Positions 1-11,890 are shown, numbered from the stretch's first letter. The stretch: 64,000 bases of DNA from Daphnia carinata (GCF_022539665.2 NC_081334.1:2418001-2482000); one strand, 5' to 3'. Made by a program: numbers and translations. The notes: a model not told the origin generated them from the sequence alone.

Positions 1-1931
1 AACTCCACTAAATCGGCAACCCGAAAAATCAGGGACGTGAACGGTAGTCAAGCGCGTTGTCCATACTAACTAAGAAACACGCCATGAATATCGGCATTCA
101 TAGTTTCACAGTTCATAGATAGTTTTCCTTTTCCTTGTGGTTGGTTGCCCCTTGTTGTTCTTTTGTATTTTTTTTTCCTTGTCTTTCGTCGTTCGAGTTT
201 CCTTTGCCAACATCAGAGATTCCACCGGTTTCTTCCGTATCGAAATTAGAAAAGAAATAGATGCGGCAACTACTTCGTCTTGACTACCCTCTTCCGCACC
301 CGCCTAGATGCTTACCCTTTTTTTCGTGAGGGGTCCCTCTTTTCTTTTTCCCTTTTCCTATTTTTGTGTTGTTAAACAGCTGGCCAAGAATCAAACAGTA
401 TTTCCGGCGAGTTTATGAATTCGTAAGGCAAGAGTTATGTGAACATGAGACAGGATCCAAAGAATGCGGTCATTATTTTCCCTCAGGTCGTTGAACTTAA
501 CTCTTCTTTTATCTGCCTTGTTTTTTTTGTGTTTTTTTAAATCAGGCCAACGGATTAGGGTTCCAGTTCAGTTCCAAATTTAAATTCAGTTTTATTTGAT
601 TAATATCAACTAATTCACCATAACAGTGCGTTTTTTTTTATAATTTTCTTTTGTTTTGCCATTTTTTTTCTTTTTTTTTTTTCTTTTTTTAACTTTTTCT
701 TTGCTCATTAACGGTATGCGCTGACGATATAACTCGCACTCGATGCACATCTTTTTTCTTATTAAAAACATTTTTGATTTCGGCTTTGGTTTTCTTCTTG
801 GAAGTCTCAAATTTCGATTCCAACGTTTGTAATCATTCCGTATCTTTTGTGTTTTTCTCGTTTATTCTGCAAATGTAAAAACAAACAAACAAAAATCCGC
901 TCTTCTCCGCCACGATGCGCTCTCCCCGGCCTACACTTGTGTGTGCGTGCCCCCGATGATTAAAAACAAAAAATGTAAAAACCAAAACAAAAACTGATCT
1001 ACGACGAAAAAGCCCGAAGACTGGTTAAAGTCAGCGTCGGAGTGCGTGTCTTTCGAAGCGTGCGGACCCAGAGGGTGAACTGTTGAGAATGAGGAAAGAA
1101 ACAGAGTGACACATTCACGAAACACCGCGTAAAGATGATTCTCTATGTATCCACTTCCCCCCATTCTCACCGCGTCAGGTATTCACTTGTTCTCGTGTGA
1201 CAGCTCTTGGCATTTGATTTTTTTCATTTTTTTTTTTTTACGTTTTTTTGGCCGTTGCCGCCAACCCCACCGCCTCGTTTTTCTTTTATCGTTTGGCTTT
1301 GTACGGTTGCTTTTTTAACATCACAATTTTTCTTTTCTTTTTTAATTTGATTTAATCGAACTGGAAAGCGTGCGCTTAATTCTCCGTACGTATATAAGTT
1401 GGGCATTTATTGGTCTCCGCTTAACTTCCTACTGATTTATGCAAGTGCCGCATAGCGTAAAAAAGAGCATGTTCATTGCTTGGGTAAAAAAATATTTAAA
1501 TTCATAAAATGAGCTAATGATTTTAATGCAAGAAGAGTTGGTGGGAGGGGGGTTAATTTCATATCATTATTCGCTGTTCAAACGATTCTCGGACAGCAAA
1601 ACTCGTTAGCTGGAATGTACAGGAATTTAAAACATTTAAAGAATCATTCTATATTTAAATTCGCCGAGGTTTTTCACTTTCAGTGTTAGATATTTATATG
1701 TATGAAACCATGTAATTTTTAAATCATGTTTCTGCATTCATCACGACGTGAAAATGCTGGCACCATTTAAATACGGATGTCCATTAATCCACCGAATAAT
1801 CCACTTTTGATCGTTTGCCTGAATCACTTCATTCCTGTGCATTATCATTACGTTTCGTCATCTAACTCTCCGAAATTTTGTTTGTTTGTTTGTCTCCATT
1901 GTCATAATTTTGTTCTGTGTATCCTTTCCAG
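1..1931. other. T-rich stretch with no gene recognised
   Basis: This stretch is T/A-rich with many short T runs and no reading frame that looks like protein. It ends in a pyrimidine-rich tract and CAG that serves as splice acceptor for the exon at 1932. It is therefore most simply the last intron of a + strand gene that begins to the left of the window. I see no RNA gene or repeat array in it. Confidence 0.4.
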
Positions 1932-2053
1932 ATCGTTTGCGTCGCACGGGCCGCGCTCCTCGCAATTTGACAGCTGGCTACATCCTGAAGAAAGACACTC
2001 CCAATACGAAAAAAAGCAACACTGGGCAAGAATTCAAAGTATATACTGAATGA
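1932..2053 (+). CDS. C-terminal exon of an unrecognised gene (5' part off-window)
   Basis: After a good acceptor (TCCTTTCCAG) the frame reads RLRRTGRAPRNLTAGYILKK and goes on to end in KVYTE and a TGA stop. It is basic, rich in Lys, Arg and Thr, and about 40 residues long. The absence of stops, the acceptor and the codon choice argue for a real terminal exon, but the 5' exons would lie left of base 1 and I do not recognise the family. The shifted frame, which opens at an ATG in 1777, crosses the acceptor and looks like a shadow. Confidence 0.45.
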
Positions 2054-3013
2054 TTGAACATATAGGGAGCTTAAAGAGAACGTTATGATGTGTTTTTTTT
2101 TTCAATTAAATCAAATCGTCAAAGAAATAATAAGAAATTGAGAAGAGCGCCGAGACGACGAGTAACGTTGCTTTCATCCTTTCATCTCTATTTTTATTCC
2201 CATTTTCACGTCTTTTTTATGATAGAGAATTCGTTTACTCATACAATTTTTTTTTCCTATTATATCCACCATACATTACGCCCCTTTATCAAAATAAGCG
2301 CGTGATCGTTACTGACGGATTGCTTTTGTTCCAACTCATCACGGATGCGCTCGTAGTCTCCTGTGGAAATATGAGGTTCATCCGTTGTGGGTTCCAAAGG
2401 CATTTGGTCAGTTGTGTGTAAGTAACTATATCAATGATTTCAATCCCCTCGATGTTTTTCTTTCATTTTCCCCATCTGGCTTGAGCCTTCGGAAGTAGTA
2501 GACTTAAACTAATTTTCAGCTTGTCTTTTATCCTTTTCCCTTCCCGATACTCCTACCCATTGACACAATTATTATTATTATTTTTTTGTTTTGTTTTCTC
2601 GGGTTGTATGATCAGATACTTTGTCCAGCAGGCTCATACATTTACACACGCATACACATTCGCAACAAAGTGCGCGAAAAGAAATATCAGTTACGTGTAG
2701 CCGTTCATATCCCGTCCCTTACGTGATCACATTAGTTCGTGGATATGCGGCCTCCAGTGTGTCTGTGTGTTAGCATTATTGTGAACCTATGTTTGTAGGT
2801 GTTGTCTATGAATATATACAAGAGGGATTACATTGTGTTCTTATGTTATAAATGTTGTTTGCAAACTTAATAACGTTCCAAGCAGAACGAGCAAACAACA
2901 ACATATTATGACTGTATTCGTGGACTTGAGCGCTAGCAAGAGATGAGGTTGTTTACAATCTAAAGCTAACAAAGGTGTCGCTGTAGTCGCTAGGTGTCAG
3001 TACTCTTCTAAAC
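2054..3013. other. Intergenic spacer upstream of EMC8/9
   Basis: No coding exon or RNA gene is recognisable. It holds the probable 3' UTR of the preceding exon and the promoter of the EMC gene, whose ATG follows at 3014. There are short CA/GT-rich words around 2640-2800 but no clear TATA box. Confidence 0.4.
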
Positions 3014-3812
3014 ATGGCGTCCTCCTGTGAACTGTCAAAATTGGCTTATTCCAAGATTATTTTACATGCCTTTAAATATCCACACACTGCAGTAAATGGA
3101 GTTTTACTTGCTAACGAAGGTTCTAGTAACCATTCCGTTAAATATGTGGATGCAATCCCCCTGTTCCATCATAATTTAGGGCTAGCTCCAATGTTAGAAG
3201 TGGCCTTAATGCAGGTCATAATTCAATATATTTTGTCTCCCTATTACAAATAATTAAATATAATCTAAAATTTGTGCCGAACATCCAGATTGATAGCTAC
3301 TGCCGTACTGCTGGACTAGTCATAGCTGGATATTATCATGCCAGTGAGGCAGTTGCAGAAATGAGGTATGCTACCACAATAATTTAAAACAACAATGTAA
3401 AATCATAATTATTTAATTTTCAGTCCAGATATTGTTAGTCAAAGAATTTGCGAGAAAATTGCTGAGTATTTCCCAAGTGCATGTCTAGTTTTGATAAACA
3501 ACCGTCAACTTGCAAAGCAAATGACGCATACTTCACTCAGTGTTGTTCAGTATTGTGATGGAGGAAAATGGAAAGTCAAAGACAAAGAAAAGTAAATTTT
3601 GTTTATTTTCATCAGTTAACTATTGCTTTAAAAAACAAAACTTTATTGATGTTCATAGCTTCAAGATTCTTCCCAACAATGACACAGCATTGGATTCAGT
3701 TTCAAGTTTGCTTTCCAAGAAGCTTTATAAAAAACTTGTCGATTTTGATGACCATTTTGATGATATTAGTCAAGATTGGCTGAATGTAAAACTTAAAAGC
3801 ATGATTGATTAA
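3014..3812 (+). CDS. EMC8: ER membrane protein complex subunit 8/9 (MPN-like)
   Basis: Four exons (about 3014-3214, 3289-3365, 3424-3591, 3659-3812) join in frame to 199 residues, the usual length of EMC8/EMC9. The N-terminus runs MASSCELSKLAYSKIILHAF, then HTAVNGVLLA and DAIPLFHHNLGLAPMLEVAL, the signature of the catalytically inactive MPN fold of this family. The C-terminus is acidic and ends DWLNVKLKSMID. The protein is a cytosolic-side subunit of the EMC, the insertase for tail-anchored and multipass membrane proteins. The start is the first ATG, with ATGGCG context. The next gene on the same strand starts 265 bp downstream. A single subunit normally stands for vertebrate EMC8 and EMC9 in arthropods, so the number in the symbol is arbitrary. 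Confidence 0.9.
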
Positions 3813-4077
3813 TGTTTATTTCTCATGGATTTCTGCTTTTCAAGTCTGGCTGCTGTTCTGAATAATTGGAATATACGATTTTAGTTGCACCTCTAGTTCA
3901 CTGAGTAATAATCACTTTGGGTTTTGTAGCGGCCGAATCAGTCGGTGGGCAAAATAACCTTAGACATCTAGATTAGATAATTCTGTCCCATACCGCATCC
4001 AAACTGTTCTCGTTTTCTCCTGCGACTATTATACTCCTTGGATTGTTAAATTTTCAGACGCGAGTTAGAAAAACAAC

Positions 4078-6597
4078 ATGGCGGCTGTCAAACTTAAATT
4101 TTCATCAGCCCTTTCATCGTCTGATCCGCATACAAATCCGGTCGTTATAATTGGTAATTGCCTTTAATTGCGATATTTTGGCAACCTGTTACTATTTCTA
4201 ATTCAATGTAGGCATTCCTAAGAATCTTGCCAAAATCAACTACCATGACATAAATGTGAAGTTTGGGGCAAGAATACCTGAAGAGGTAAGTGAACCAGCA
4301 AAAAGTTATAATCACAACCTAGATTTGTAAAATCCATAACCTCCTTCAAGACTTTCTCCTCAGCCTTGAATGCTGTTCAATCAAGTCCAGATGTTTGCCC
4401 TTTATACTTGAACTCCGCAACTCTATCTCCTCTTCCTACAAAATGTAGCAGGCACAATGCCCCTTCAAGATCCCATGCAATCACTAAATGTGTGCGTTCA
4501 GCAGCTGTCTCTGGAAAAGACAGTTTCATTGTGGTAACATTATGCACTACCGTTTTATTTTTTATTGATTAACACGAATACTTCACAATATAGATTGCTT
4601 GTGAAAAACAAGATGTTTTCCCTTCAGCCATTGCAGTTGCTAGAGCATACCCACTCTATTCAAAAAAGACAAATCTATCGAATAAATTGCCAGCTGGAAG
4701 TACAAGTTCAGAGAAATTACCAATCACTGTGACTGTTGAGTACCTGTTAGTTGGCAATGCTAGCCCCCTGACTGAAGATGAATGCCTAATGCTAGAGAGA
4801 GCTGCAGAATCTGTACGAACTACCGCTCGTATAGTCGACACTCCATGCAATGAAATGAACACCGACCACTTCCTTGAGGTGAAACACTAAAACATGATGT
4901 CTGCATGTGCTTAGTAGTTTTCGCTTCACGGGCGCCTTTTTTATTTCTCGTTATTTAGGAAATCAGCATAGTTGCAAAAGAACTGGGGATTGAGCCGTTC
5001 GTTATTCGTGATAAAGAACTTGAGAATCAAGGATTTGGTGGTATTTATGGAGTGGGAAAGGTTAGTTACAAACTTACGCGAGTTTTTTAAGGTTAATTTT
5101 ATGTTTTTTCGTATTTCAGGCTGCTTTGAATCCGCCTGCTCTTGCCGTTTTGAGTCATCTGCCTAAGGTATTCTGTTATATTTGAATGTTTGTTTGGTTT
5201 TTCTATAGTCAACGGTGTTTTTCTTGGAAAGGGGGCTACTAAAACCATTGCGTGGGTTGGTAAAGGAATAATGTACGATACAGGTAAACTTTTCTATTTT
5301 GAATATTAATTTTCCATTCTCAAACTACTGTTCCTCATACAGGTGGTTTGTCGATCAAGGGCAAGGTAATTAAAGCACATATTTTGGACATATGTTTTCT
5401 TAATTGACCAGTTTTTGCCTTTCATTTGATTCGTCTTATTAATGTACAGACAGCTATGCCAGGTATGTTCTGATTACGAGAAATGAGATACTTAAAAAAT
5501 AATTAACTTTTTTCTTATCTTAAGGAATGAAGCGCGACTGTGGAGGGGCGAGTGGGGTAATTTTATTTGTTTGTTTTTTTTCACCTAAAAATTTATTTTC
5601 TCTTCATTCATTTTCTTTATTTCCATTTAAAATAGATTTTAGGCGCTTTTCGTCTGGTGAAACCTATATTGAAATATTGTTGCCTTAAACAGCTTAATTA
5701 GAACTAAAATTTACAGGCTGTCCTGACCGGCTTTAAGGAAAATTTACACGCCGTGTTTTGTTTGGCAGAGAATTCTGTCGGCCCATTGTCGACTCGGCCG
5801 GATGATATTCATACACTATATTCGGGTCGAACGGTCGAAATCAACAATACGGATGCAGAAGGCCGCCTGGTTTGTGTTGCTCACTCATCTTGCAACCAGT
5901 ATTATTAAAAATAATCTAAACTTTGAATATCACAGGTTCTGGCGGATGGCGTATTCTACGCTCATAAAGACTTGAAAGCTGACATTATTCTAGATATGGC
6001 AACTCTAACAGGAGGCCAGGTATTCGGAAAGAAAACTTTCTGCTCAAGACACTTGATGAAGTGCATAAATATACTGTTTTTTTTTAGAGTGTTGCGACAG
6101 GTAAACAACACGCCGCTGTGCTTACCAACAACGAGCACTGGGAAAAAGCAATGGTTAATGCTGGACTGGTCTCTGGCGATTTGACATTTCCGATTCCATT
6201 CTGTCCAGAGTTTCACTTCTCTGAGTTCAACTCAGCTGTTGCTGACATGAAAAATTCTGTCGCTGTAGGGAAATTACTTGTCTTAATTAGTAAAGATATA
6301 TTTAGATTAAAAATTGTTCTTTTTCTTTAGGATCGTAGCAATGCATTGTCCTCATGTGCGGGGCTTTTTATCCTAGCACATCTTGGATTTGATTATCCTG
6401 GTGTCTGGATGCACGTCGATATGGCTGCTCCAGTTCATTGTGGAGAAAGAGCAACCGGCTATGGCGTAGGCTTTTTGGCATCCTTATTTGGTCGATACAG
6501 CAACAGCACTTTACTTCAGAGCATTAGCCCGGTCATTGATGAAGATATAGCCGAAGATGCGAGAGAAAATGAAAAAAAGAAAATGCGGCTGAATTGA
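4078..6597 (+). CDS. NPEPL1: Probable M17 leucyl aminopeptidase, NPEPL1 type
   Basis: Fifteen exons join in frame to 529 residues, close to the length of the animal NPEPL1 proteins. The N-terminal domain starts [16 protein letters not shown]. The C-terminal peptidase domain carries [17 protein letters not shown], then [10 protein letters not shown] and the M17 signature [13 protein letters not shown], which together supply the two-zinc ligands and the active-site Lys and Arg. Four consecutive exons are tiny (about 23, 13, 32 and 21 nt at 5343-5656), exactly over the metal-binding core. The gene has no signal peptide and ends with a Lys-rich tail. M17 enzymes are hexameric metallo-aminopeptidases, but the natural substrate of the NPEPL1 branch is not established. 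It sits tandem to the EMC subunit gene, with no sign that they work together. Confidence 0.93.
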
Positions 6598-6823
6598 ATC
6601 GATTATACTGTTTAACTGACGTAGGATGTTGAAAATTGGAGCTGGCCTTTAATGATAATTTTCATTGCTTATCTAGGCAATGAAGTGATTTTGATGGCGT
6701 AGCTCTCCTAGGGGTAGCTCTGGTGTAAAGAGTGTTTCCTAATTGGGTATTAAAAAGAGTTGGTACGTTGTATCGAATTATTCTTCATGAAACTTGATTA
6801 CATCGTTGACTGAACAATCTTTT
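6598..6823. other. 3' flank of NPEPL1
   Basis: Single-copy sequence with the aminopeptidase 3' UTR. It ends in TCTTTATTTTATCTGT, the short sequence that also appears at the start of the second copy of the duplication near 20354. Confidence 0.5.
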
Positions 6824-7090
6824 TCTTTATTTTATCTGTTGGTATTTAGCCACATTCCTGCAATCATTTCACATTCCAAAATTTCTTCTTCTTGCTCACA
6901 TATGTGAGCAAGCGGTCGTCATATACTCGGACGACGACAGACTTGCAAAACCGAAACTTATATGGGTACATGTACTATTTCTCGTGCTTTGTAAACTTTT
7001 ATCTCGCCGCCTTGTATTTTCATTTTGAACAGTACTGAAATCCTTATACAATTTTAAATTCAAATAATGTATTTTCCTAGAATATTAGAT

Positions 7091-7533
7091 TTTTGGAGTA
7101 TATCTTGTGATATTCAACCAATTCCGATAAGTGTTAGGTTTTGCAGGAAAAAATGTTAAGCCCGACTAAATAAGCCCGACTCGTCTTATTTTTGCACGAA
7201 TATTCGATGTAATTAAAAAACGGCTAACTTGACAAGAAAACGAATGATTTTTTCTGAATCGGTGTTAAATTTTGATTATACTCAGTGATTTTCATCGAAT
7301 TCCAAGAGATGTCATTTTTTGGCCGATATTGACAAAAGTGGTAAGGCTATAGCCTTTGCACTTTTTCATTTTTGGCTAAATTTTAAATTTTGCTTAAAAT
7401 ACATGATTCCAATTCAGAATTGAATGCTTATCATGGAAATCAAATTTATTTTTCAATTGGTCTTATGGTTTTTTAATTAAACGTAAAAAACGAAAAAATA
7501 AGAAAAGTCGGGCTTAATAATCAGCAAGAAAAT
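7091..7533. mobile_element. Long-TIR MITE, 3' terminal repeat mostly lost (copy A)
   Basis: The left terminal repeat begins TTTTGGAGTATATCTTGTGA and runs about 90 bp to the AAGCCCGACTAAATAAGCCC motif. In copy B the matching right repeat is intact; here it is missing and replaced by a short stretch (ATAATCAGCAAG). The middle holds the near-palindrome GGTAAGGCTATAGCCTTTGC. There is no coding capacity, so it is a non-autonomous element. Confidence 0.75.
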
Positions 7534-7879
7534 TACATGCTGATTCCGGGAAAATTGCTATTTTTTTTCATTAAGTTTATCGTTTTTGAAATACACCGAA
7601 TATTTGATACATTACTAGCGCGCCAGTACGCTACAGCGCTAGCGCGATGCAGCAGAAATATTTGGGTAAAACGGGTTGCCATATTGCCATAGTTTTCACA
7701 ATTTCTTTTCATACGTCTGTAAAGCGAATGGCGATGATTTCGAAATATGGCAGATGTGGATCGGTTAACTAATTATGACTATATCTACCTACACTACCAA
7801 TAGTTGACGATCTGTCGAGCGTGCCGGTGTGATTTGTCCGTGGGAGAAGCAGTCTAGAAAGTCAACGTAATATAGTGCC

Positions 7880-10710
7880 GTCTCATCCATTATTTTAGAT
7901 GACATCCTTTGTCACATCAATGAAAATTCTAATCCTTCTAATAGATTTACCCAACTGTGAGCAAGAGTCAGCTTCGGGAATGTAAGCGCTCAGCAGATAC
8001 AACAACGAGCCATATTCAAGTTGTAGCACAAAGTTCGTACAGTTGTGATTATTCCCGAACACCTATGCGGTAGGAAATGCTTGACAGGCAAATGGTACGA
8101 TAAAATCCCATAAACATGAATCGAATGAATAAATTGAAAGGCAAATGGTACAATAAAATTCCATCAATATCAATGTAATGAATAGATTTTTCCATCCAGG
8201 CTTTGCGGCAACTGCCATATAGCTTCTTATTGCATGATGGAACAAGGATTCACCATCGTCATCAAGTATGTTACACATGGTAATGCATTTCTACAGAGTT
8301 AGCTTAATTTACTAACTTTAATCAAACATTTGCTATATTAGGCAGAACACTGCTGAAAGAATGTAGGGATATGACGAACAGGACTTCGGAAAATGTCTAC
8401 CCCAAGGGTGATGATTACATTTGTCTTCTCACCATTAATCAGCTGTAGGATAAAACTTGATGTACTATCAAAATATTTCACTCTTTCTTATTAGTAAAAT
8501 GCAACACAACTTAATTGTTCTTTTTCTCTCTTTTAGGATTTCCCGGGTAAAACTGTGTTGCTAATGTAATGTTACGGATGCTTCCTAATCTGTCTAGCAG
8601 TCATTTTCAAGGATGATCAAATCAGGAGGTTTAGAAGAAGTATATGTCTAACATTGAATTTTTGAATGGGTTTACCCAACATTTTTTTCATTAGCTTATA
8701 GAACAGCCAGCCAATGACACACAATTTAACTGTTTGATAACTTTTTGGAAGGACATTATATGATGGAGGATCAGCCATTCAAAGTGGCATTTTATGGTAG
8801 ATATTTCAACCACTCATTGTTGTTTGTAGTGAACACATACGTTCTTCAATAACAAAACAAAAAAATGTTTTGCTTTCTAGATTGGGCTGAATCACATTTC
8901 TGTTATTCTGTGGCTGATAGATGGACCGGTACTGATTAACTTTGTTTGCGTAATTAATTTTTTTCGTTATTTTTGTTAAAATTCCAGTCTGCGTTGGTTC
9001 TGTTATGCGGACAAATAGCATAAATTTTTTCTTTTCAACGTTATAATTGGATAGTGTCAAGCTGATTAGATTCATTTAGGTGTTCATTTTACTGTCAGCT
9101 ATTAATATTTTGCATTCCATATAATCGTAATTCCCAGTGAATAATTGAAGTGCTGGAAAATAAAATTAATTTTCTTTACAATTTGATTTCAGGGTATCTT
9201 TAGATTTTTATAGTTTTGAGTTTATTCAAGAGTCTGCAAGCTCTTTGCTGACTTCCTCATTCAGATATCGCCTGTCGACGATTTCACAGCCTCACGCAAT
9301 TAAAGAACGTATGACAAAAAGTAAGTGATCTAAGCTAATGAACACAATGCAATGTATTCTAACTATACCATTCAAAACAAAATTCCAGGCAAAAATGATG
9401 TATTCGGAGCAGAAAAATGAAGGTGTATCCATTTAATTGAAATAGGCACACGACAACGCTCAATCGACGTCCTTGTCTCAGTAGAGAATTTTTTCCGTTG
9501 AACATATGGCCGAAATAATATTGCAGTTGTTCAAGAAAGAAAATTGTATTGTCAGACAGCATTAATGTTTAATAGCTTGAAATCCAGAGATGTGTGAAGT
9601 TGCGAAATTTCTAGATGTGAAGTGCAATCAAGCTTCTTGTTGAATTGTGAACCCAAATTATGTATTTCCTAGAAATATCTAGGTTTTTGGATAAATAAAT
9701 AAAAGACAGTGAAAAAACTGGGCTCAAAAACGTGTTAAATCGCTATATTATAAAAATACTGTTCATGATTTTGGTCGCTGCATTTGTTTAAATAAAATTG
9801 AAATGGTACAAATATGGGGGGGGGGGGGGTCGCCCCCCATATTTGCCATTCACGCTCAAGAAGTTTGTAAAAAGAGTTCACATCAGTGCAGTTCCCGTCT
9901 CGAAAAAACAAGATTTTCAGTTTTTACGAATATTTCGGTTATTAATTGGAAAACAAGATGACGCTGCTGTGCCACTGTTTACTTAGTGACTGTGGGAGTA
10001 GTGAAACCTGTGTTCGAAAAGTTTTTGTGAAGTATGTCGTATTCCAAGGGAAAATTCAAGAAAATCTAATGGTGGTTCTGTGTGTTTTCATCCTAGAGTG
10101 TGTTTTGCAAGTGAAGCCCACAAAATGCTTGGTTTTTATGTTACATGTCTTGTAATCACCTATGTCAGCTGTCAAACCAAAAACTGTTCGCAACCCAATA
10201 TGTTGCATTCATCAAACTATTCTGGTGCTCATTGAGAGGTATAAGACTTATGTTTTGTTATCAGAATCTCACTGATGGATTTGCTTTTAAGGTTTAGCTC
10301 ATGAAACTTCATTTGTAAAGGATACTTCCCGTTGAGGAGTGTCACCAAAGATGCAAATCCTATGGGTAGGAATACCATAATAGTATTCTTCTAATCTTTA
10401 ACCATTCATGGTCTCCTATCAATTGTAATCTAACAGTTGCACTAAATTCGTCTTATGCTGCAGTGCCAACTGAAACCACAGCCATTTCCGAAGTTATATA
10501 CTATACTTAGCCTACCAACAGACAAAGACATGTACCTCAACACAATTTATATTGGTATTGGTAAACTTTTCTCATACCTAGTATAGTTTGTTTGTTTTAT
10601 AAATTCAATATTCAACCATAGGACTGCCAACTCTTTGCCGTCTGCTGCCTATGTGCTGGCCCTACAGTATTTCTAGCCATTGGACAACAGAAGTAAGTCA
10701 AATTGCTTTC
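7880..10710 (+). pseudogene. Decayed multi-exon coding fragments, unrecognised (copy A)
   Basis: Several + strand stretches look like exons flanked by AG and GT. One near 7911 reads DDILCHINENSNPSNRFTQL. Others are VRTVVIIPEHLCGRKCLTGK near 8035 and RTLLKECRDMTNRTSENVYP near 8343. Further ones lie near 9195 (DFYSFEFIQESASSLLTSSF) and 10460 (LKPQPFPKLYTILSLPTDKD). I cannot join them into one open frame; stops and frame changes lie between them, as expected of a decaying gene. I do not recognise the family. A live gene with unusual introns is possible but less likely. Confidence 0.35.
9803..9850. repeat. G-run hairpin with inverted flanks (copy A)
   Basis: AATGGTACAAATATGG followed by an unbroken G run is mirrored at once by CCCCCCATATTTGCCATT, making a near-perfect inverted repeat with a G-rich left arm. 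The G run differs slightly between the two copies. It could be a fold-back remnant of an element. Confidence 0.6.
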
Positions 10711-10794
10711 ATACATTTGGCTACATCAGCAATCTTATATTTCCCCCTAAGTAATTCTTTTTCTTTACATCTACGATACAGAACAAAGCCTTCT

Positions 10795-11260
10795 TCCTCT
10801 TCTCCACGCCCGTCTTCACCTCGCCCGTCATCCCATCTTCGCTTCGCCTGTCGTCCCGCCTTTGCATCGCCCGTCGTCCCATCTTCGCCTCGCCCGTCGT
10901 CCCGTCTTCGCCTCGCCCGTCGCCCCGTCTTCGCCGCGCCCGTCGCCTCGCCCCGTCTTCGTCTCGCCCGTCGCCTCGCCCGTCGCCCCGTCTTCGTCTC
11001 GCCCGTCCCGTCGCCTCGCCCGTCGCCTCGCCCGTCGCCTCGCCCGTCGCCGCGTCTTCGCTCCGCCCGTCGCCTCGCCCGTCGCCTCGCCCGTCGCCGC
11101 GTCTTCGCTCCGCCCGTCGCCCTGTCTTCACCCCGCCCGTCGTCCCGTCTACGCCTCGCCGGTCATCCCTTCTTCGCCTCGTGGTCGCCCCGCCTTCGCC
11201 TCGCCCGCCATCCCGTCTTCGCTTCGTGGTCGCCGCGTCTTCGCCTCGTCGTTTTGGTAT
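10795..11260. repeat. GC-rich minisatellite, long allele (copy A)
   Basis: An irregular tandem array built from CGTCTTCGCCTCGCCCGTCG-like units with 10-bp subunits (CGCCCGTCGC). It is strikingly GC-rich in an AT-rich setting. The reading frames through it (Ser-Pro-Arg rich one way, Arg-Gly-Asp rich the other) are open only because the unit lacks stops, so I do not call a gene. The copy B array is about 140 bp shorter. Confidence 0.9.
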
Positions 11261-11285
11261 TGTGTGTGTTTTGCAATGTTTATTC

Positions 11286-11615
11286 TTAACTAACCCGTTG
11301 GCTGCCACCCACTTTTTATCCCCTTTTTTTTTTTTGTAGCGTGACAGGGACGGGCCACGCTGTTCTGCGCCATGGCTATCTGCCATGGGGTGGAGCAGCG
11401 CCACTGCCCAAGATTGGCCGAATGGCCCGCAAGGCAATGCACCGTTAGGGAATCCCTTTATCGAGACGGCGATGTAGACCTGGGATGTGCATTTCCGTAA
11501 AGGTCTCATCGCCGTTTCAGCCCGGACTGTCCTCAGTCCCCCTTGGTCGCTATCCTTTAGATAGCGATGTAGCTATAGTAGATAGTAGTGGCGTGGCAGC
11601 CAACGTGTTAGTTAA
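11286..11615. mobile_element. 330-bp TTAA-flanked MITE, piggyBac-like (copy A)
   Basis: The ends TTAACTAACCCGTTGGCTGC and GCAGCCAACGTGTTAGTTAA form a 23-bp terminal inverted repeat with one mismatch. Both ends sit on TTAA, the target site used by piggyBac-family transposases. The interior is GC-rich with small palindromes such as GCCATGGCTATCTGCCATGG. It codes for nothing, so it would need a transposase from elsewhere. Assignment to piggyBac is by target site and TIR style only. Confidence 0.75.
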
Positions 11616-11731
11616 GTGTATTTGTATGTATTGTATGTTGTATTATGTGGAATATGTATAGTGGTGGATTTGTGGGTGGAAGGAGGGAAAATAAAATGCT
11701 TTGTAATATTATTTGTTTAGTTGTTTAATTG

Positions 11732-11801
11732 ACTGGTATGGGGATCGAACCCAAGTATTCTAGCATGCTAAGCAATAGCTTTGCCATTATGCCATCTATA
11801 A
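11732..11801 (-). repeat. tRNA-Ala(AGC)-derived sequence (copy A)
   Basis: Read on the minus strand there is a Pol III A box (TGGCATAATGG), an anticodon loop region CTTAGCATGC like that of tRNA-Ala(AGC), and a B box (GGTTCGATCCC) with a four-pair T stem. The acceptor stem does not pair, so it is not a functional tRNA but the head of a SINE or a tRNA pseudogene. Confidence 0.55.
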
Positions 11802-11890
11802 TTTGTTATTACCTTGATAGGCATTCCATAATAACCTAATGACGAACTTATTTTAACATACGCATCAAAATCTAAACTAATGCATGTAAG

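Noticed and set aside
10795-11260. CRISPR array
   Set aside because: Repeats are continuous with no unique spacers, and the genome is eukaryotic.
10651-11509. Open frames of 212 (+), 262 (-) and 143 (+) codons over the GC-rich array
   Set aside because: They are open only because the repeat unit contains no stops. Composition is pure repeat and the frames change length with the array.
11732-11801. Functional tRNA-Ala gene
   Set aside because: The acceptor stem does not pair and the T stem is incomplete; only the promoter boxes and loop resemble a tRNA.
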